Shown: positions 1 through 11,922, counted from the stretch's first letter. The stretch is 64,000 nucleotides of DNA from Shewanella ulleungensis (GCF_014648315.1 NZ_BMQW01000008.1:1-64000), one strand, 5' to 3'. Program-made: numbers and translations. Notes: generated from the letters alone by a model not told the origin.

Positions 1-78
1 CCAGTCTTGATCAAGAGCGGAGTGGACAGATTTACTTGACCACATCAGTGCTGGCAATATCCTCACGCACTAGGTTGT
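1..78. other. Left edge, unassigned sequence
   Basis: No gene can be identified with confidence in the first 78 bases. Two plus-strand frames are open from the edge: one to a TAA at 78-80 and one to a TGA at 37-39. Either could be the 3' end of a gene that begins outside the window, but neither tail is recognisable. The next structure is the terminator of the convergent rnpB gene, which fits a gene boundary here. Confidence 0.2.
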
Positions 79-110
79 AAAAAACAAAAAGCCCCGCATT
101 GCTGCAAGGC
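79..110 (-). terminator. rnpB terminator
   Basis: Read on the minus strand, a seven-pair GC-rich stem with G-T wobbles (arms at 104-110 and 91-97) around a short loop is followed by a run of mostly T (complement of 79-90). It lies just past the 3' end of the RNase P RNA and fits an intrinsic terminator. Confidence 0.75.
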
Positions 111-126
111 CTTTTATTTCGAAAGA

Positions 127-492
<366 letters not shown>

Positions 493-498
493 GCGCGG

Positions 499-527
499 AT
501 TATAGCCTAAGCAAGCCGACAAACCAA
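499..527 (-). promoter_or_regulatory. rnpB promoter
   Basis: On the minus strand a perfect -10 TATAAT (499-504) and a -35 TTGGTT (522-527) are separated by 17 bases. The predicted start of transcription, about position 492, coincides with the 5' end of the RNA deduced from helix P1. Confidence 0.85.
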
Positions 528-546
528 TGCTAAAAAGCATTCGCGG

Positions 547-1389
547 TTATAAATCCAATTCTAGGCCGTATTTATACAAGGCATTTTTCTTTAAGCCGTG
601 GATCTGAGCTGCAATAGCGGCGGCTTTTTTAAGCGGTAACTCTTCATTTAACAATTTTAATGTGGCCACAGCAACGGCAGGTATACCTTCTTCATCAGAT
701 AACGCAAAACCATGACACATTAAGACAATTTCACCTTTTTGCTGATTGTCATCAGCTTCAACCATAGCGAGCACTTCTGCAGCGGTACCCGTTAAAAAGG
801 TTTCAAAGGTTTTAGTCACTTCTCGCGCCATAACCACTTGCCTATCGTCGCCTAATACTTGTGCAATTGCGTTTAAACTGTATACAATCCGGTGCGGTGA
901 TTCATAGAAGATTAGCGTGCGTGGATCTTCTTTTAGCATTTCAAGCTTATCGATACGGGCTTTTTCTTTTGACGGTAAAAAACCTTCAAAACTAAAGCGA
1001 TCTGATGGTAAGCCAGATGCACTTAGCGCCGTAATAGCAGCACACGCGCCGGGTAACGGCACCACGCGATGACCAGCTTGACGAACATGATTCACCAAAT
1101 GATATCCAGGATCAGAAATAAGCGGTGTGCCCGCATCAGATATAAGTGCAATGGATTTACCTGCGGCCAATTGCTCAACAATCCATTGAGCACGATCGCG
1201 CTCATTGTGGTCATGTAATGCCGTTTTACGGGTTTCAATACCAAAGTGACTCAGCAGTTTTCCGCTGTGCCTAGTGTCTTCACAAGCGATTAAATCGACT
1301 TGCTGCAACACCTCTAATGCACGAGCGCTGATGTCGCCTAAATTACCTATAGGGGTGGGAACAATATACAGCGCGACCATTTGGTCCAT
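547..1389 (-). CDS. rsmI: 16S rRNA (cytidine1402-2'-O)-methyltransferase RsmI
   Basis: RsmI uses S-adenosylmethionine to methylate the 2'-OH of C1402 in 16S rRNA, in the ribosomal P site. The 280-residue protein is of family length and has the tetrapyrrole-methylase fold signatures: [11 protein letters not shown] (11-21), [12 protein letters not shown] (84-95), LPGACA (112-117) and FYESPHR (161-167). A second possible start, Met4, directly precedes the conserved region. The gene is divergent from lpoA across an 89-base gap, the usual arrangement in Enterobacteria and relatives (yraL next to yraM). Identification is firm; only the exact start is open. Confidence 0.96.
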   Translation of the reverse strand: MDQMVALYIVPTPIGNLGDISARALEVLQQVDLIACEDTRHSGKLLSHFGIETRKTALHDHNERDRAQWIVEQLAAGKSIALISDAGTPLISDPGYHLVNHVRQAGHRVVPLPGACAAITALSASGLPSDRFSFEGFLPSKEKARIDKLEMLKEDPRTLIFYESPHRIVYSLNAIAQVLGDDRQVVMAREVTKTFETFLTGTAAEVLAMVEADDNQQKGEIVLMCHGFALSDEEGIPAVAVATLKLLNEELPLKKAAAIAAQIHGLKKNALYKYGLELDL

Positions 1390-1478
1390 AATTACCTCGA
1401 TAATGAATCTACCTGATACTTTCGCCCAGCGTAAGAGCAGGTTAAACTAGTGCCAGTATCTTAACAGAGTGAAGCCAA

Positions 1479-3311
1479 GTGTTAAAAAGACTGAATACAA
1501 CAAAATTAGTGTGCGCGATGATTTTCTCTGTCTTATTGGTAGGTTGTGCTACCGAGCAACAGCGAAAGCAAAGAGAATATGTTGAAATAAGCACATCATT
1601 GGTTGCCGCCGAACATCCGGCTAAAATCTACTTAACCGAAGCCAAAAATAGCAGTTTACCAGAAAAGCGTGACCGTTATTTATTACTGGCAGCCCATGCT
1701 TACATTAATAATGGTAACGTCAATTCGGCTACGAGCATTTTAACCTCGATGCAAAAATCGATGGTGAATGTACCTACGTTACAAGCTGAACATATATACT
1801 TGCGTGCTCGCATTGCAGAAAAAACAACAAGCCCCGAAGCCGCATTGGAAATATTACAATATCCTCCACATTGGCAACTTCCTCGCTGGCAAATGGCAAG
1901 CTATCACCAATATAAAGCGAAGCTGTATAAAAACACTCAACAATCGATTGATCAGGTTAAACAACTGAGTTTACTCAGTAACTATTTACCTAAGTCAGAA
2001 ACCACTGCTGTAAACAATGTGATTTGGTCAATATTGCAACCGCTGCAAGAAGAAACGATACAGTCGTTTATGCGCGATCCGTCAAACCCTATTTTTGCAG
2101 GTTGGTTACAGTTAACCTATATCGCTAAACATTATGCCGTTGAACCAACGCAGTTAGTGCGTTATTTAGGTGAATGGCAGCGAAATAATCCCTATCACCC
2201 CGCCGCCATTAAGCTGCCTGCCGATCTTGAAAAAGCATTAAGCGCTAAGCCATTTAGACCACAAAACATTGCCGTTTTATTGCCTTTAACAGGTCCGAGA
2301 GCTGTTGTGGCTGAGCCTATTCGTCAAGGCATTATCGCCAGTTACTTGTCTGAATATGACAATAATGTCGCAATTAATTTTTATGATACTCAGTTAGGTG
2401 TCGTCGCGGCTTATAATGAGGCTGTCACCCAAGGTGCTGAATTTATTATTGGTCCTTTGCTGCCTAATGAAGTAGAAGAACTACAAAAAATAAACGACAA
2501 GCAAAAGAGCACGATTCCACAGCTCTATTTGAATCAGACAGAACATTTTAATCCGCAGCCAAATCAGTTTTATTTTTCGCTATCTCCTGCACAAGAAGCT
2601 AGCGACGCTGCACATAAACTGTTTAGTGATGGTGTGAAGTTACCGCTTTTATTAGCCAGCAATGACCCTATTGGTAAACGCATGGCTGAAAGCTTTAAAC
2701 AAACTTGGCTTACGTTAACCAGCGACAATGCCGAAGTGCATTATTATGATCCGGGTGACCAAATTAAAGTTGCGGTACAAGAAGCATTGGGCGTAAACGA
2801 CAGCCAGGCACGTATTAGTAGAATGCGAGATTTACTAGGCAGTCGTTTAGAGTCTGATTTCCGCTCTCGCCAAGATATTGATGCGATTTATATGATCTCA
2901 GGTTCACAAGACTTGGCGTTATTAAAACCATTTTTAGACGTTAACTTTAGCGTGTTCTCTGAACCTGTTGCGTTATACACCACCAGTCGTAGTCGTCTAG
3001 AAACCGAGTCAACCCAGGCGGCTCAAGATCTAAACAACTTGATGATAAGTGATATTCCGTGGTTAATGCGTCCTAGCAGTGAGACTCAAATGGTGTCTGA
3101 ATTATGGAGCTCTTGGAACAACAGCCAAAAACGACTCTATGTAATGGGGTTTGATTCACTTGAGTTAGTCAATCGCTTAGCACAAATGCGTGCGTTCCCT
3201 GGCTACCAATTTATGGGGCGTAGCGGTGCATTATCGGTGAAGTCTAATGGCATTATTGAACGCCAGCTATCATGGGGCCAATATACTCAGGGGCAACTCA
3301 AACCGTTATGA
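1479..3311 (+). CDS. lpoA: Penicillin-binding protein activator LpoA
   Basis: Outer-membrane lipoprotein that reaches through the periplasm and stimulates the transpeptidase activity of PBP1A; mrcA, encoding PBP1A, is in the same window. The 610-residue product starts at GTG and has a signal peptide with lipobox LVGC (Cys23). Residues to about 250 are helical and TPR-like, and the C-terminal part has the periplasmic-binding-protein fold of the LppC/LpoA family (from [10 protein letters not shown] near 265). It is first in the operon with yraN, diaA and dolP, as in E. coli, and its TGA overlaps the yraN ATG (ATGA). Confidence 0.93.
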   Translation: MLKRLNTTKLVCAMIFSVLLVGCATEQQRKQREYVEISTSLVAAEHPAKIYLTEAKNSSLPEKRDRYLLLAAHAYINNGNVNSATSILTSMQKSMVNVPTLQAEHIYLRARIAEKTTSPEAALEILQYPPHWQLPRWQMASYHQYKAKLYKNTQQSIDQVKQLSLLSNYLPKSETTAVNNVIWSILQPLQEETIQSFMRDPSNPIFAGWLQLTYIAKHYAVEPTQLVRYLGEWQRNNPYHPAAIKLPADLEKALSAKPFRPQNIAVLLPLTGPRAVVAEPIRQGIIASYLSEYDNNVAINFYDTQLGVVAAYNEAVTQGAEFIIGPLLPNEVEELQKINDKQKSTIPQLYLNQTEHFNPQPNQFYFSLSPAQEASDAAHKLFSDGVKLPLLLASNDPIGKRMAESFKQTWLTLTSDNAEVHYYDPGDQIKVAVQEALGVNDSQARISRMRDLLGSRLESDFRSRQDIDAIYMISGSQDLALLKPFLDVNFSVFSEPVALYTTSRSRLETESTQAAQDLNNLMISDIPWLMRPSSETQMVSELWSSWNNSQKRLYVMGFDSLELVNRLAQMRAFPGYQFMGRSGALSVKSNGIIERQLSWGQYTQGQLKPL

Positions 3312-3634
3312 ACCGCGGACAATTAGCTGAACAACGCGCCAGAACTTATCTTGAACAACAAGGTCTGATGTTTGTAGATGCTAACGTACGTTATCCATTT
3401 GGTGAAATTGATTTAATAATGCGCCAACAGGATGTTTGGGTGTTTGTTGAAGTGAAATTTAGGGCGTCAAACCAATTTGGTGGCGCCATCAATGCATTAA
3501 CCTCTAAGCAAATTACTCGCATTCGTTTAGCAGCAGACCATTATCTACAACGACAAAAATTAAACCCACCTTGTCGCTTTGATGTCATTGCGATGAGTAT
3601 TAATGAAATAAACTGGCTACAAGGCTGTTTTTAA
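3308..3634 (+). CDS. yraN: YraN family (UPF0102) nuclease-fold protein
   Basis: Small conserved protein of 108 residues with the PD-(D/E)XK restriction-endonuclease-like fold; the cellular substrate is not known. The putative metal-site residues are visible: Glu33 and Asp35 in GEIDLI, and Glu48 and Lys50 in VEVK. The ATG at 3308 is chosen because it overlaps the lpoA stop and gives the family's usual N-terminus ([13 protein letters not shown]). An in-frame upstream ATG at 3272 would lie inside lpoA and add unconserved residues. A hairpin without a T run (arms 3635-3641 and 3662-3668) follows the gene. Confidence 0.9.
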   Translation: MNRGQLAEQRARTYLEQQGLMFVDANVRYPFGEIDLIMRQQDVWVFVEVKFRASNQFGGAINALTSKQITRIRLAADHYLQRQKLNPPCRFDVIAMSINEINWLQGCF

Positions 3635-3733
3635 GCCACAACTGATTACCATAACTTGGTTTTGTGGCATCATATATCTAACTTACCAACGCGGATTGAT
3701 TTGCTAACAAAAAGCTTATCACCGGCATGGTAG

Positions 3734-4923
<1,190 letters not shown>

Positions 4924-4951
4924 CCGCAATAATGATAATCTACTATGTAAA

Positions 4952-4978
4952 AGCCATCGATAATCGATGGCTTTTTTG
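4952..4978 (+). terminator. Terminator of lpoA-yraN-diaA-dolP operon
   Basis: Stem AGCCATCG (4952-4959) pairs with CGATGGCT (4965-4972), followed directly by a run of T. It lies 28 bases after the dolP stop. Confidence 0.85.
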
Positions 4979-4982
4979 CATA

Positions 4983-5010
4983 TAAAAAAGCCAGTAAATC
5001 ATCACTGGCT
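4983..5010 (-). terminator. Terminator of the rpe-gph-trpS unit
   Basis: On the minus strand, AGCCAGT (5004-5010) pairs with ACTGGCT (4989-4995) and is followed by six T (complement of 4984-4989). It is 20 bases past the trpS stop and lies back-to-back with the dolP terminator. Confidence 0.8.
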
Positions 5011-5031
5011 TTAGGTATTTATCGATTGGGT

Positions 5032-6030
5032 TTATACAATCAACCCAATTTTTTCATACACTTTTTTAATCGTCACTTCAGCACGAGCTTGCGCTTTTTC
5101 AGCACCTTCTGCCATGACTTGTCTTAAGAATGCATCATCAGCACGGTAATCTTTAAAGCGTGCTTGTAATGGCTCTAACATCCCCACAACAGCTTCACCG
5201 GTAGCCACTTTCAAATGGCCATACATTTTACCCTCAAACTCCGCTTCTAGAGACGCAATTGACTGGCCAGTACAACCAGACATTAAGCTGAGCAGATTAG
5301 ATACTCCTGGCTTTTGCTCAATATCAAAACGCACAACTGGTGGCTCTTCGCTATCGGTCATGGCTTTTTTTACTTTCTTTAAAATTGCCTTTGGGTCTTC
5401 GAGTAACCCAATAACATTATTGCGATTATCGTCAGACTTAGACATTTTCTTTAGCGGGTCTTGCAGCGACATAACCTTAGCACCATGTTCAGGAATAAAA
5501 GGTTCAGGAATAGTGAAAGTATCACCATAAGCATTGTTAAAACGAGTAGCAATGTCGCGAGTCAGTTCAAGGTGTTGTTTTTGATCTTGCCCAACAGGGA
5601 TCTCATTAGCTTGATATAATAAAATATCCGCAGCCATTAAAACCGGGTAGCCGTATAAGCCAACGTTAATGTTATTAGCGTGCTTTTGCGACTTGTCTTT
5701 AAACTGTGTCATGCGATTCAACTCACCCATTTGGGTGTAACAGTTTAACGCCCAGCCTAATTGAGTATGCTGTGGTACTTGCGATTGAATAAACACAGTG
5801 CTTTTTTTAGGATCAACACCACAAGCAAGATAAAGCGCTAAGGTGTCTAGGCAGGCCTCACGTAGTTTTTGCGGGTCTTGACGAACCGTAATGGCATGCA
5901 AATCAACTACGCAGTATAAGCAATCATGGCTATCTTGCATGGCAACCCATTGACGTAGTGCGCCCATATAATTACCTATGGTTAATTCACCTGATGGCTG
6001 TGCACCGCTAAGAACTATGGGTTTGGTCAT
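5032..6030 (-). CDS. trpS: Tryptophan--tRNA ligase
   Basis: Class I aminoacyl-tRNA synthetase that activates tryptophan with ATP and charges tRNA-Trp. The 332-residue length is typical. The N-terminal ATP motif appears as PSGELTIGN (12-20, the HIGH variant), the second signature KMSKS is at 195-199, and the conserved [14 protein letters not shown] is at 147-160. The gene ends a minus-strand run rpe-gph-trpS that is widely conserved in Gammaproteobacteria, with a 37-base gap after gph. A hairpin terminator follows. Nothing unusual is seen. Confidence 0.97.
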   Translation of the reverse strand: MTKPIVLSGAQPSGELTIGNYMGALRQWVAMQDSHDCLYCVVDLHAITVRQDPQKLREACLDTLALYLACGVDPKKSTVFIQSQVPQHTQLGWALNCYTQMGELNRMTQFKDKSQKHANNINVGLYGYPVLMAADILLYQANEIPVGQDQKQHLELTRDIATRFNNAYGDTFTIPEPFIPEHGAKVMSLQDPLKKMSKSDDNRNNVIGLLEDPKAILKKVKKAMTDSEEPPVVRFDIEQKPGVSNLLSLMSGCTGQSIASLEAEFEGKMYGHLKVATGEAVVGMLEPLQARFKDYRADDAFLRQVMAEGAEKAQARAEVTIKKVYEKIGLIV

Positions 6031-6067
6031 GTGTTTTATTGCTCCAGATTATCTTATAAAATTCAAA

Positions 6068-6772
6068 TTATTGAGAAAGTAAGTATTGCGCTATATCGGC
6101 AAAGTTTTCGCATACCGCATTAGGTTCACTTAAGCCGATATCTTCGCCGTAGTTATAGCCGTAGGTCAAGCCAATCGACATGACATTTGCCGCTTTGGCC
6201 GCTAAAATATCATTCTTTGAGTCGCCAACCATCAGTAATTGCTGAGGGGTTAGCTGCCATTGCTGTAATAAATGTTGCAACGGCATAGGATCTGGCTTCA
6301 TTTTAACTAATGAGTCGCCACCTAGGACCTCAGAAAATAATCCATCTAGACCAAATGCGTCGAGTAATGGCACAGTGAAACGATACGGTTTATTGGTCAC
6401 AACGGCGAGTTTATAGCCCGCTTGCTTAAGCTTTTGCAAAACAGTAAGTACATCAGAGTATAAACGACTGTGCTGCTGTAAATGCTCACCATAATGATGC
6501 ATAAAGCGTGGCATAATGTGTGCTAACTGTGTTTGTAATTCAGCGCTATCTTGTGCCATAGAAGAGGCATGGCTTAACGCTCTTTGCATCAGCACTTGTG
6601 CACCATTGCCTACCCAACTTCGGACAAGATCTTCAGATACCGAGGCTAAATGACATTCAACCAAAGTGGCATTAGTCGCAGCAGCTAAATCCGGTACGCT
6701 ATCAATTAATGTTCCATCCAAATCAAACGCAATGGCTTGAATATTTGCCCATTGATTCATCGACAACCTCAC
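6068..6772 (-). CDS. gph: Phosphoglycolate phosphatase (HAD family)
   Basis: Hydrolyses 2-phosphoglycolate, for example that released during DNA repair. The 234-residue HAD-superfamily protein has the nucleophile motif DLDGTLIDS (17-25, Asp17), motif II VTNKP, and the metal-binding motif VGDSKNDILAA near the C-terminus. It lies between rpe and trpS, the conserved order dam/rpe/gph/trpS in Gammaproteobacteria. The start may be Met1 or Met5, since the conserved region begins at about residue 11. Family assignment is firm; substrate is inferred from context. Confidence 0.93.
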   Translation of the reverse strand: MRLSMNQWANIQAIAFDLDGTLIDSVPDLAAATNATLVECHLASVSEDLVRSWVGNGAQVLMQRALSHASSMAQDSAELQTQLAHIMPRFMHHYGEHLQQHSRLYSDVLTVLQKLKQAGYKLAVVTNKPYRFTVPLLDAFGLDGLFSEVLGGDSLVKMKPDPMPLQHLLQQWQLTPQQLLMVGDSKNDILAAKAANVMSIGLTYGYNYGEDIGLSEPNAVCENFADIAQYLLSQ

Positions 6773-6791
6773 TTTGGTTTACATGTATGGG

Positions 6792-7460
6792 TTAAACTTT
6801 GGCTAATTCAGCACGCATTTGGTCAACAACGACTTTGTAATCTGGTTGATTGAAAATAGCAGAACCCGCTACAAACATATCAGCTCCAGCAGCAGCGATT
6901 TCAGCGATATTGTCAACTTTAACGCCGCCATCGACTTCTAGGCGAATATCAAATCCACTGACATCGATACGTGCACGCACTTGACGTAGTTTATCTAATG
7001 TTGCTGGGATAAATGATTGCCCACCAAATCCAGGATTAACTGACATCAACAAAATGACATCTAACTTGTCCATGACGTGATCAAGGTAATGCAGAGGGGT
7101 CGCTGGATTAAATACTAAACCTGCTTTACAACCTGACTCTTTAATTAACTGTAATGTGCGGTCGATATGTTCTGAGGCTTCTGGATGAAAAGTAATAATA
7201 GATGCACCCGCTTTAGCAAAATCAGGAATTATACGGTCAACCGGTTTAACCATAAGATGCACATCAATCTCTGCTGTGATCCCATAATTGCGTAAAGCCG
7301 TACATACCATAGGTCCAATTGTTAGGTTAGGAACATAATGATTATCCATTACGTCAAAGTGGACGACGTCTGTACCGGCATCTAATACCGCTTTAACATC
7401 ATCACCTAAACGGGCGAAATCGGCAGACAAAATCGATGGTGCTATTAAAAATGGGCGCAT
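6792..7460 (-). CDS. rpe: Ribulose-phosphate 3-epimerase
   Basis: Interconverts ribulose-5-phosphate and xylulose-5-phosphate in the pentose phosphate pathway. The 222-residue TIM-barrel protein has the signatures [13 protein letters not shown] near the N-terminus, [12 protein letters not shown], and DGGV near the phosphate site. The ATG at 7460 is chosen because it begins the conserved MRPFLIAPS and has GAGAAG about eight bases upstream; an in-frame longer reading from 7514 adds unconserved residues. It is the first gene of the rpe-gph-trpS run. Confidence 0.96.
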   Translation of the reverse strand: MRPFLIAPSILSADFARLGDDVKAVLDAGTDVVHFDVMDNHYVPNLTIGPMVCTALRNYGITAEIDVHLMVKPVDRIIPDFAKAGASIITFHPEASEHIDRTLQLIKESGCKAGLVFNPATPLHYLDHVMDKLDVILLMSVNPGFGGQSFIPATLDKLRQVRARIDVSGFDIRLEVDGGVKVDNIAEIAAAGADMFVAGSAIFNQPDYKVVVDQMRAELAKV

Positions 7461-7872
7461 AATCTTCTCTATTGGCAGATCAAAGTGACGACATTTTACC
7501 CTTTGCAGCAGCAAGCCTCTAGGTTGAAAAGCTAAAAAAGCCCTTAGAGTTTCAGATATTTGTCAAAAAGTAGAGCATAAGTCGGATTTGTTATTTTTTA
7601 CGGATAAAGCAGTGTTCAATAACTAAGCTATTTTGCTATAATAAAAAATGTTACTTATTATGTCAGTCCGTATACAAAGTAACATTCATAAAGTAACAAA
7701 CGATATACATGAAGTGCAGGGTTGAATATAGTCATTAAATACAGCCCATGAATAGGATTGATTAGATTTTAGAGACTGAATACTAATGTAGGCATATAAC
7801 CCTCAGTTCCGCTTTAGGTTATAATCACAAGTGTTCAGCCGCAGAGCATAAACCACGGATAGGGTACACCTT
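7461..7872. other. 412-base intergenic region with candidate promoters
   Basis: The gap separates rpe (minus) from the divergent two-gene unit at 7873. It is AT-rich and has no open frame I can support. It contains two TATAAT hexamers on the plus strand: 7637-7642, preceded by TG (extended -10), and 7820-7825, 47 bases before the downstream ATG. Neither has a good -35. Two copies of AAAGTAAC about 20 bases apart lie near 7676-7700. Confidence 0.4.
7634..7642 (+). promoter_or_regulatory. Candidate extended -10 promoter
   Basis: TGCTATAAT (7634-7642) has the TGn extension and a perfect -10 hexamer, which can act with a weak -35. It would give a leader of about 220 bases before the gene at 7873. 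A second TATAAT at 7820-7825 would give a short leader. Sequence match only. Confidence 0.35.
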
Positions 7873-8244
7873 ATGGTTAAGCAATTATTGAGCAAGATTT
7901 CTGGTCGTGATGGTAAATTATTGCCAACACCGGTTTATGCTGTATTTGCAACCTCTGCTTGCGTACTGCTGATCAGCCAAGTAATAATGGCAAATGAAGC
8001 AAAATCAGCAAACACCAAAGCCTGTGTATGCGATAGTAATAACAGCTACAATGCCAGTTTACCAAGCAGTCATCCTGCTAACCGTTGTGCAGAACAATCT
8101 AGTAACGTCAGTTGGGGGAATTGGGTAACAGGTAATAGTCGTTCTAGCCAATTTCATTTTATCGATTTACTAGAATTGATCCACGGACATAAAGATAAAC
8201 CGCTTCAAGATATGCCAACCTCTAGTAGCCCTAAGCAGATTTAA
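7873..8244 (+). CDS. Hypothetical membrane-anchored protein with Cys pair
   Basis: I do not recognise this 123-residue protein. One hydrophobic segment (about 19-40, VYAVFATSACVLLISQVIM) is preceded by a positively charged N-terminus, so it is probably an inner-membrane anchor or an uncleaved signal. The rest is hydrophilic, rich in Ser and Asn, with a CVC pair (Cys51, Cys53) and Cys72 that could form disulfides or bind a metal if periplasmic. An AGGG precedes the ATG by about ten bases. It is five bases upstream of a DUF2970 gene and probably co-transcribed with it. Confidence 0.6.
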   Translation: MVKQLLSKISGRDGKLLPTPVYAVFATSACVLLISQVIMANEAKSANTKACVCDSNNSYNASLPSSHPANRCAEQSSNVSWGNWVTGNSRSSQFHFIDLLELIHGHKDKPLQDMPTSSSPKQI

Positions 8245-8249
8245 GCATC

Positions 8250-8429
8250 ATGTCTTTATGGCGAATTTTCTGTAGTACTGTTGCAGCCTTTTTTGGCGTG
8301 CAAACAGAACAAAATCGACAACAAGACTTCCAATCACAATCCCCACTGCCTTTTATTATCATGGGCATCATTCTAGCCATTGGCTTAGTGTTAACTTTGG
8401 TATTAATCGTTAAACAGGTTTTGAGCTAA
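8250..8429 (+). CDS. DUF2970 family small membrane protein
   Basis: A 59-residue protein easily missed because of its length. Its sequence fits DUF2970: an N-terminal helix with AAFFGVQTEQNRQQDF (12-27), then SPLPFI, then one transmembrane helix (about 34-54) ending in a basic VKQVLS. The function of this family is unknown. The ATG at 8250 follows the stop of the upstream gene by five bases, suggesting translation coupling, although no strong ribosome-binding site is visible. The FGVQ...NRxxDF and PFI motifs are what identify it. Confidence 0.8.
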   Translation: MSLWRIFCSTVAAFFGVQTEQNRQQDFQSQSPLPFIIMGIILAIGLVLTLVLIVKQVLS

Positions 8430-8455
8430 CGCTTCCATTCGAGTAAATTCAATGG

Positions 8456-9292
8456 CTAATCATCATGACGATAATGGTGATCATATAGCGCCATAATTTC
8501 ATCGACTTTGTTACGTGAACTGCCTTTTTGACTGATATTACGTTGTACTGATATCGTCGAAAACTTGGCACCGCGGTACAATTCACGAGTGAGAGGAATA
8601 TCATGATTACTAATTAATACAGGGATATTACGCTCGTGCGCAATATGTCTTGAGTGACGAGCTAACAGCGCTTGATCATCTAAACTAAAACCCGGACCAG
8701 CATAAGTCGTAAAACTTGCTGTGGTAGATAAAGGTGCATATGGCGGGTCACAATAAATCACATCCCCAGCTGCAGCTAGTTCAAAGGCTTGCTCATAACT
8801 AATGCACTTAAACGTCGCCTTTTTTGCCTTTAAAGAAAAATTTCGAATTTCGGCTTCAGGAAAATACGGTTTTTTATATGAGCCAAATGGCACATTAAAA
8901 CCACCTTTACGGTTATAACGGCACAGGCCGTTAAAGCCATGACGGTTCATATACAAAAAATACACAGAACGAATAAAGGGATCAAGAGTGGCATTAAACT
9001 CTGTTCGCACTCGATAGTAAGCTTCGCTATTATTCATATCATCGACAAACATAGCCTTAGCCGCTTGAATGTAAGCATCCGGCTGCTGTTTAACAATGTT
9101 ATACAGATTGATTAAATCTTGATTGATATCGCAGAGCAAGTAATGCTCATAATCGGTATTAAGAAAAACCGATCCCGCTCCCACAAAAGGTTCAATCAGG
9201 CGATTTCCTGCTGGAAGGTGTTTTGCTAGCTCATCAACGAGTTTATATTTTCCGCCTGCCCATTTTAGAAAGGCTCTATGCTTTTTTATCAT
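8456..9292 (-). CDS. dam: DNA adenine methylase Dam
   Basis: Methylates adenine N6 in GATC, serving mismatch repair, replication timing and gene regulation. The 278-residue protein has the alpha-type amino-methyltransferase order: FLKWAGGKYKL (8-18) with the AdoMet motif EPFVGAGSVFLN (34-45), and the catalytic DPPY at 182-185 followed by PLSTTASFTTY. The gene lies downstream of damX in the aroK-aroB-damX-dam direction as in E. coli, but with a 130-base gap. It is of normal length and intact. Confidence 0.95.
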   Translation of the reverse strand: MIKKHRAFLKWAGGKYKLVDELAKHLPAGNRLIEPFVGAGSVFLNTDYEHYLLCDINQDLINLYNIVKQQPDAYIQAAKAMFVDDMNNSEAYYRVRTEFNATLDPFIRSVYFLYMNRHGFNGLCRYNRKGGFNVPFGSYKKPYFPEAEIRNFSLKAKKATFKCISYEQAFELAAAGDVIYCDPPYAPLSTTASFTTYAGPGFSLDDQALLARHSRHIAHERNIPVLISNHDIPLTRELYRGAKFSTISVQRNISQKGSSRNKVDEIMALYDHHYRHDD

Positions 9293-9422
9293 GAATAGGA
9301 ACTATGCCAGCAAAATTAAAGCTGATGATTGTACTCTGTTTAATGGTAATTATCATCGGGTAAAACCGATTAAATATCTATAACATGCACATTTTTGAAA
9401 CAAGTCAAAAATAAGCTAAATA

Positions 9423-10892
9423 TTAGTCTACACGTTGATAATCGGTTAAGTCAGCCCATTTTCTTACCCAGGGAGCAGCTAAACGATATTGAGTTTGAAT
9501 TTGTTTCGATTTAGCTTCAGCTGCTGCAGAAGTATCAAAATCGCCAAGCAAAATCACAAATCGTTGCTTATAACTCATAATATACACATGTGGCTCTTGA
9601 GTTAACTTAGTCAAAATAGGAGACAACGAAGACTTATCGTTAACGCTAGCAAGTTGGAGTGTAAAGCCTTTTATTTTATTCTGAGTCTTATCTCTCTCTA
9701 CAATCTGTTGAGGCTGGCTAACCGCTTGAGGCTGTGCTTTTGGCAGCTTCCCTTGAAAAGACAACCCTTCTACCGATGAATTAACCACTATATCGGTATG
9801 ATTATCGATAGGGACCACATCAGGGTCAACACTGATGTCTATATCCAGCAGTTTAGCATCGCTTTGTTGTTTAATCAGCAAATCAGCTTGTTGATTAGCA
9901 ATCTGTTTAGTTTGAGCTAAGCGACGTTGTGTAAAATATGGCATTAACTTAAGTTCGCCATATTCAACCAAGAATGAATGAGCTTGCTTTCTAATCTTTG
10001 CCTGCGCAGCAGTTAGTTCAAGTGATGGTTTTGATACATTTACTGTGGAAAGGTAATTATTGATAAACCATCCAAATACCAAAGTACATAATACCACTAC
10101 AGTGAAAATCGCAAGCTTAGCCATTATAGATTGTGGTTTTTGCATCTCTTCAGGAGACTCTATCGCTAGCATCAACAAATCAACGACTTCTTTAGGAGTG
10201 CCTAGCTGTTTTTCGAGTTGTTTATGAATTATTTCACGAGGAATAAAGGGTGTTTTTTGGCTACGTAATAATAAGCTTTGATATAAACCGTCGCGCTCTG
10301 CAATGGGGAGTGATTCAATATTTACTTGTAACAATAATGCTCGAGTCTTATCTGCTAGATCGGCGGTTAAGCTACGCCAAAAACCAGGCTCAATTGTCAT
10401 AGTGACAGCTACAGGTTTACCGGCACAGCGAATTTGACTCAATAAAATACATTCCGCCCAGATATCTTTAGGCAGCAAATGAGCATCATCAATAATTATG
10501 TGTAGCGGTTTATCTAGACTGGACTGGATCCTAAGCACAGTATCCATCAGAGGACGCTCATCATCAAAAATAGGGGCGGAAATTAATTGCACCAATATTT
10601 TACGACGTATTTCAGCGCTGTCAGCATGCTGAGGACACACAACTAGAGCAGAATTATAGTCATCTAACTCACTCGCCAATGCGGCAACAAGCGTAGACTT
10701 TCCTGCACCTTTATCGCCACACAAGACCAGTAGCTGTTCGCTATAACTGGCAATATGTTGTAAACGCTGAACTAGCGCTTCCTGAGTAGGTAGTAATAAA
10801 AGTCCTGAAGCAGTCAAAGAATCACCACACTTGAGTTTACGCGCGGTTAATAACCTGTTTGAGTAAGTCTTCGCTGACATCAGAGAACACAT
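9423..10892 (-). CDS. damX: DamX: AAA ATPase plus SPOR domain protein
   Basis: SPOR-domain cell-division protein of the form seen in Shewanella and Vibrio. Domains in order: an AAA/ExeA-like ATPase with Walker [10 protein letters not shown] (59-67) and a Walker B-like [10 protein letters not shown]; a single transmembrane segment near 258-280 ([15 protein letters not shown]); a linker; and a C-terminal SPOR domain (about 410-489) that binds denuded septal peptidoglycan. E. coli DamX, as I recall, lacks the N-terminal ATPase. The reading frame opened at 10892 overlaps aroB by 56 bases; a TTG at 10817 (464 residues) is an alternative start without overlap. Confidence 0.85.
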   Translation of the reverse strand: MCSLMSAKTYSNRLLTARKLKCGDSLTASGLLLLPTQEALVQRLQHIASYSEQLLVLCGDKGAGKSTLVAALASELDDYNSALVVCPQHADSAEIRRKILVQLISAPIFDDERPLMDTVLRIQSSLDKPLHIIIDDAHLLPKDIWAECILLSQIRCAGKPVAVTMTIEPGFWRSLTADLADKTRALLLQVNIESLPIAERDGLYQSLLLRSQKTPFIPREIIHKQLEKQLGTPKEVVDLLMLAIESPEEMQKPQSIMAKLAIFTVVVLCTLVFGWFINNYLSTVNVSKPSLELTAAQAKIRKQAHSFLVEYGELKLMPYFTQRRLAQTKQIANQQADLLIKQQSDAKLLDIDISVDPDVVPIDNHTDIVVNSSVEGLSFQGKLPKAQPQAVSQPQQIVERDKTQNKIKGFTLQLASVNDKSSLSPILTKLTQEPHVYIMSYKQRFVILLGDFDTSAAAEAKSKQIQTQYRLAAPWVRKWADLTDYQRVD

Positions 10893-11913
10893 CAGCCTGA
10901 CCGATTTGAGTCGGTAATATTAACCGAATTTTGCCACCTAACACTTTCTTATCACGACGCATATGCTTAATAAAACTTTCAAAATCCATTGATTTAGGCG
11001 CTTTAATCGGTAAATCAAACGCTTGCATAAGCAGAGTAATTCTCTCCACATAGGCTTCATCGAGTAAGTTTAACACTTGGGCAGTTTGAGCAGCCAAAAT
11101 AGTTCCTGCTGCAACAGCTTCACCATGCAACCACACTCCGTAGCCCATTTCAGCTTCAATAGCATGGCCAAAAGTATGACCCAGATTCAACAACGCGCGT
11201 ACACCCTGCTCGGTTTCATCTTGTTCTACAACGTCAGCCTTGATTTGACAACATTTTGCTATTGCATAAGTTAATGCATCGGTATCAAGTGCTTTTAATG
11301 GCTCAACATTCTGCTCGAGCCATTGAAAGAAATCTGCATCCCAAATGATGCCATATTTGATCACTTCAGCCATACCTGCAGCAAACTCCTTTGCGGGTAA
11401 TGTCTGTAAACATAGTGTATCAATAATGACTGATTTAGGTTGGTAAAAAGAACCGATCATGTTCTTACCTAGAGGATGATTAACCGCAGTTTTTCCCCCA
11501 ACAGATGAGTCAACTTGCGATAGCAGCGTCGTAGGAACTTGAATAAAATCGATACCTCGTTGATAACATGCAGCAGCAAAACCTGTCATATCACCAACTA
11601 CACCACCACCTAGAGCAACTAATACTGAATCTCGAGCAAAGTTATGCTCAAGTAATCCACTAAAAATTAAATCGAGGTGTTGTAAATCTTTGTATTTTTC
11701 GCCATCAGGCAAAATAACTGTTTCAATAGACGTGCAAACGCTCATCGCTTGTTGTACCTGTTTTAGGTACAACGGAGCAATGGTATCGTTTGAAACAATT
11801 AGGGCTTTTTTATGTTGTAGGTAGCGAGTAAAAATCTCGCTTTCATTCATCAAATTCTGGCCAATGTAAATGGGGTAACTTCTATCACCTAATTGAACCT
11901 GAATCTGTTGCAT
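10837..11913 (-). CDS. aroB: 3-dehydroquinate synthase
   Basis: Second enzyme of the shikimate pathway, converting DAHP to 3-dehydroquinate with NAD and a divalent metal. The 358-residue protein shows the NAD-binding [13 protein letters not shown], the [20 protein letters not shown] region and the metal-site [12 protein letters not shown]. It follows aroK by nine bases and runs into damX; aroK-aroB-damX is a conserved gammaproteobacterial order. Shikimate output also feeds chorismate-derived 4-hydroxybenzoate, the usual starter of aryl polyenes, though that link to the later cluster is only a metabolic inference. Confidence 0.97.
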   Translation of the reverse strand: MQQIQVQLGDRSYPIYIGQNLMNESEIFTRYLQHKKALIVSNDTIAPLYLKQVQQAMSVCTSIETVILPDGEKYKDLQHLDLIFSGLLEHNFARDSVLVALGGGVVGDMTGFAAACYQRGIDFIQVPTTLLSQVDSSVGGKTAVNHPLGKNMIGSFYQPKSVIIDTLCLQTLPAKEFAAGMAEVIKYGIIWDADFFQWLEQNVEPLKALDTDALTYAIAKCCQIKADVVEQDETEQGVRALLNLGHTFGHAIEAEMGYGVWLHGEAVAAGTILAAQTAQVLNLLDEAYVERITLLMQAFDLPIKAPKSMDFESFIKHMRRDKKVLGGKIRLILPTQIGQADVFSDVSEDLLKQVINRA

Positions 11914-11922
11914 GTTTTTTAC

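Noticed and set aside
3635-3668. Hairpin after yraN as a terminator
   Set aside because: The stem is good but no run of T follows, and diaA and dolP continue the operon.
9304-9363. Plus-strand frame of 19 hydrophobic residues between dam and damX
   Set aside because: An ATG with AGGA close by and a hydrophobic sequence could be a tiny peptide, but there is no conservation or transcript evidence and the spacing is poor.
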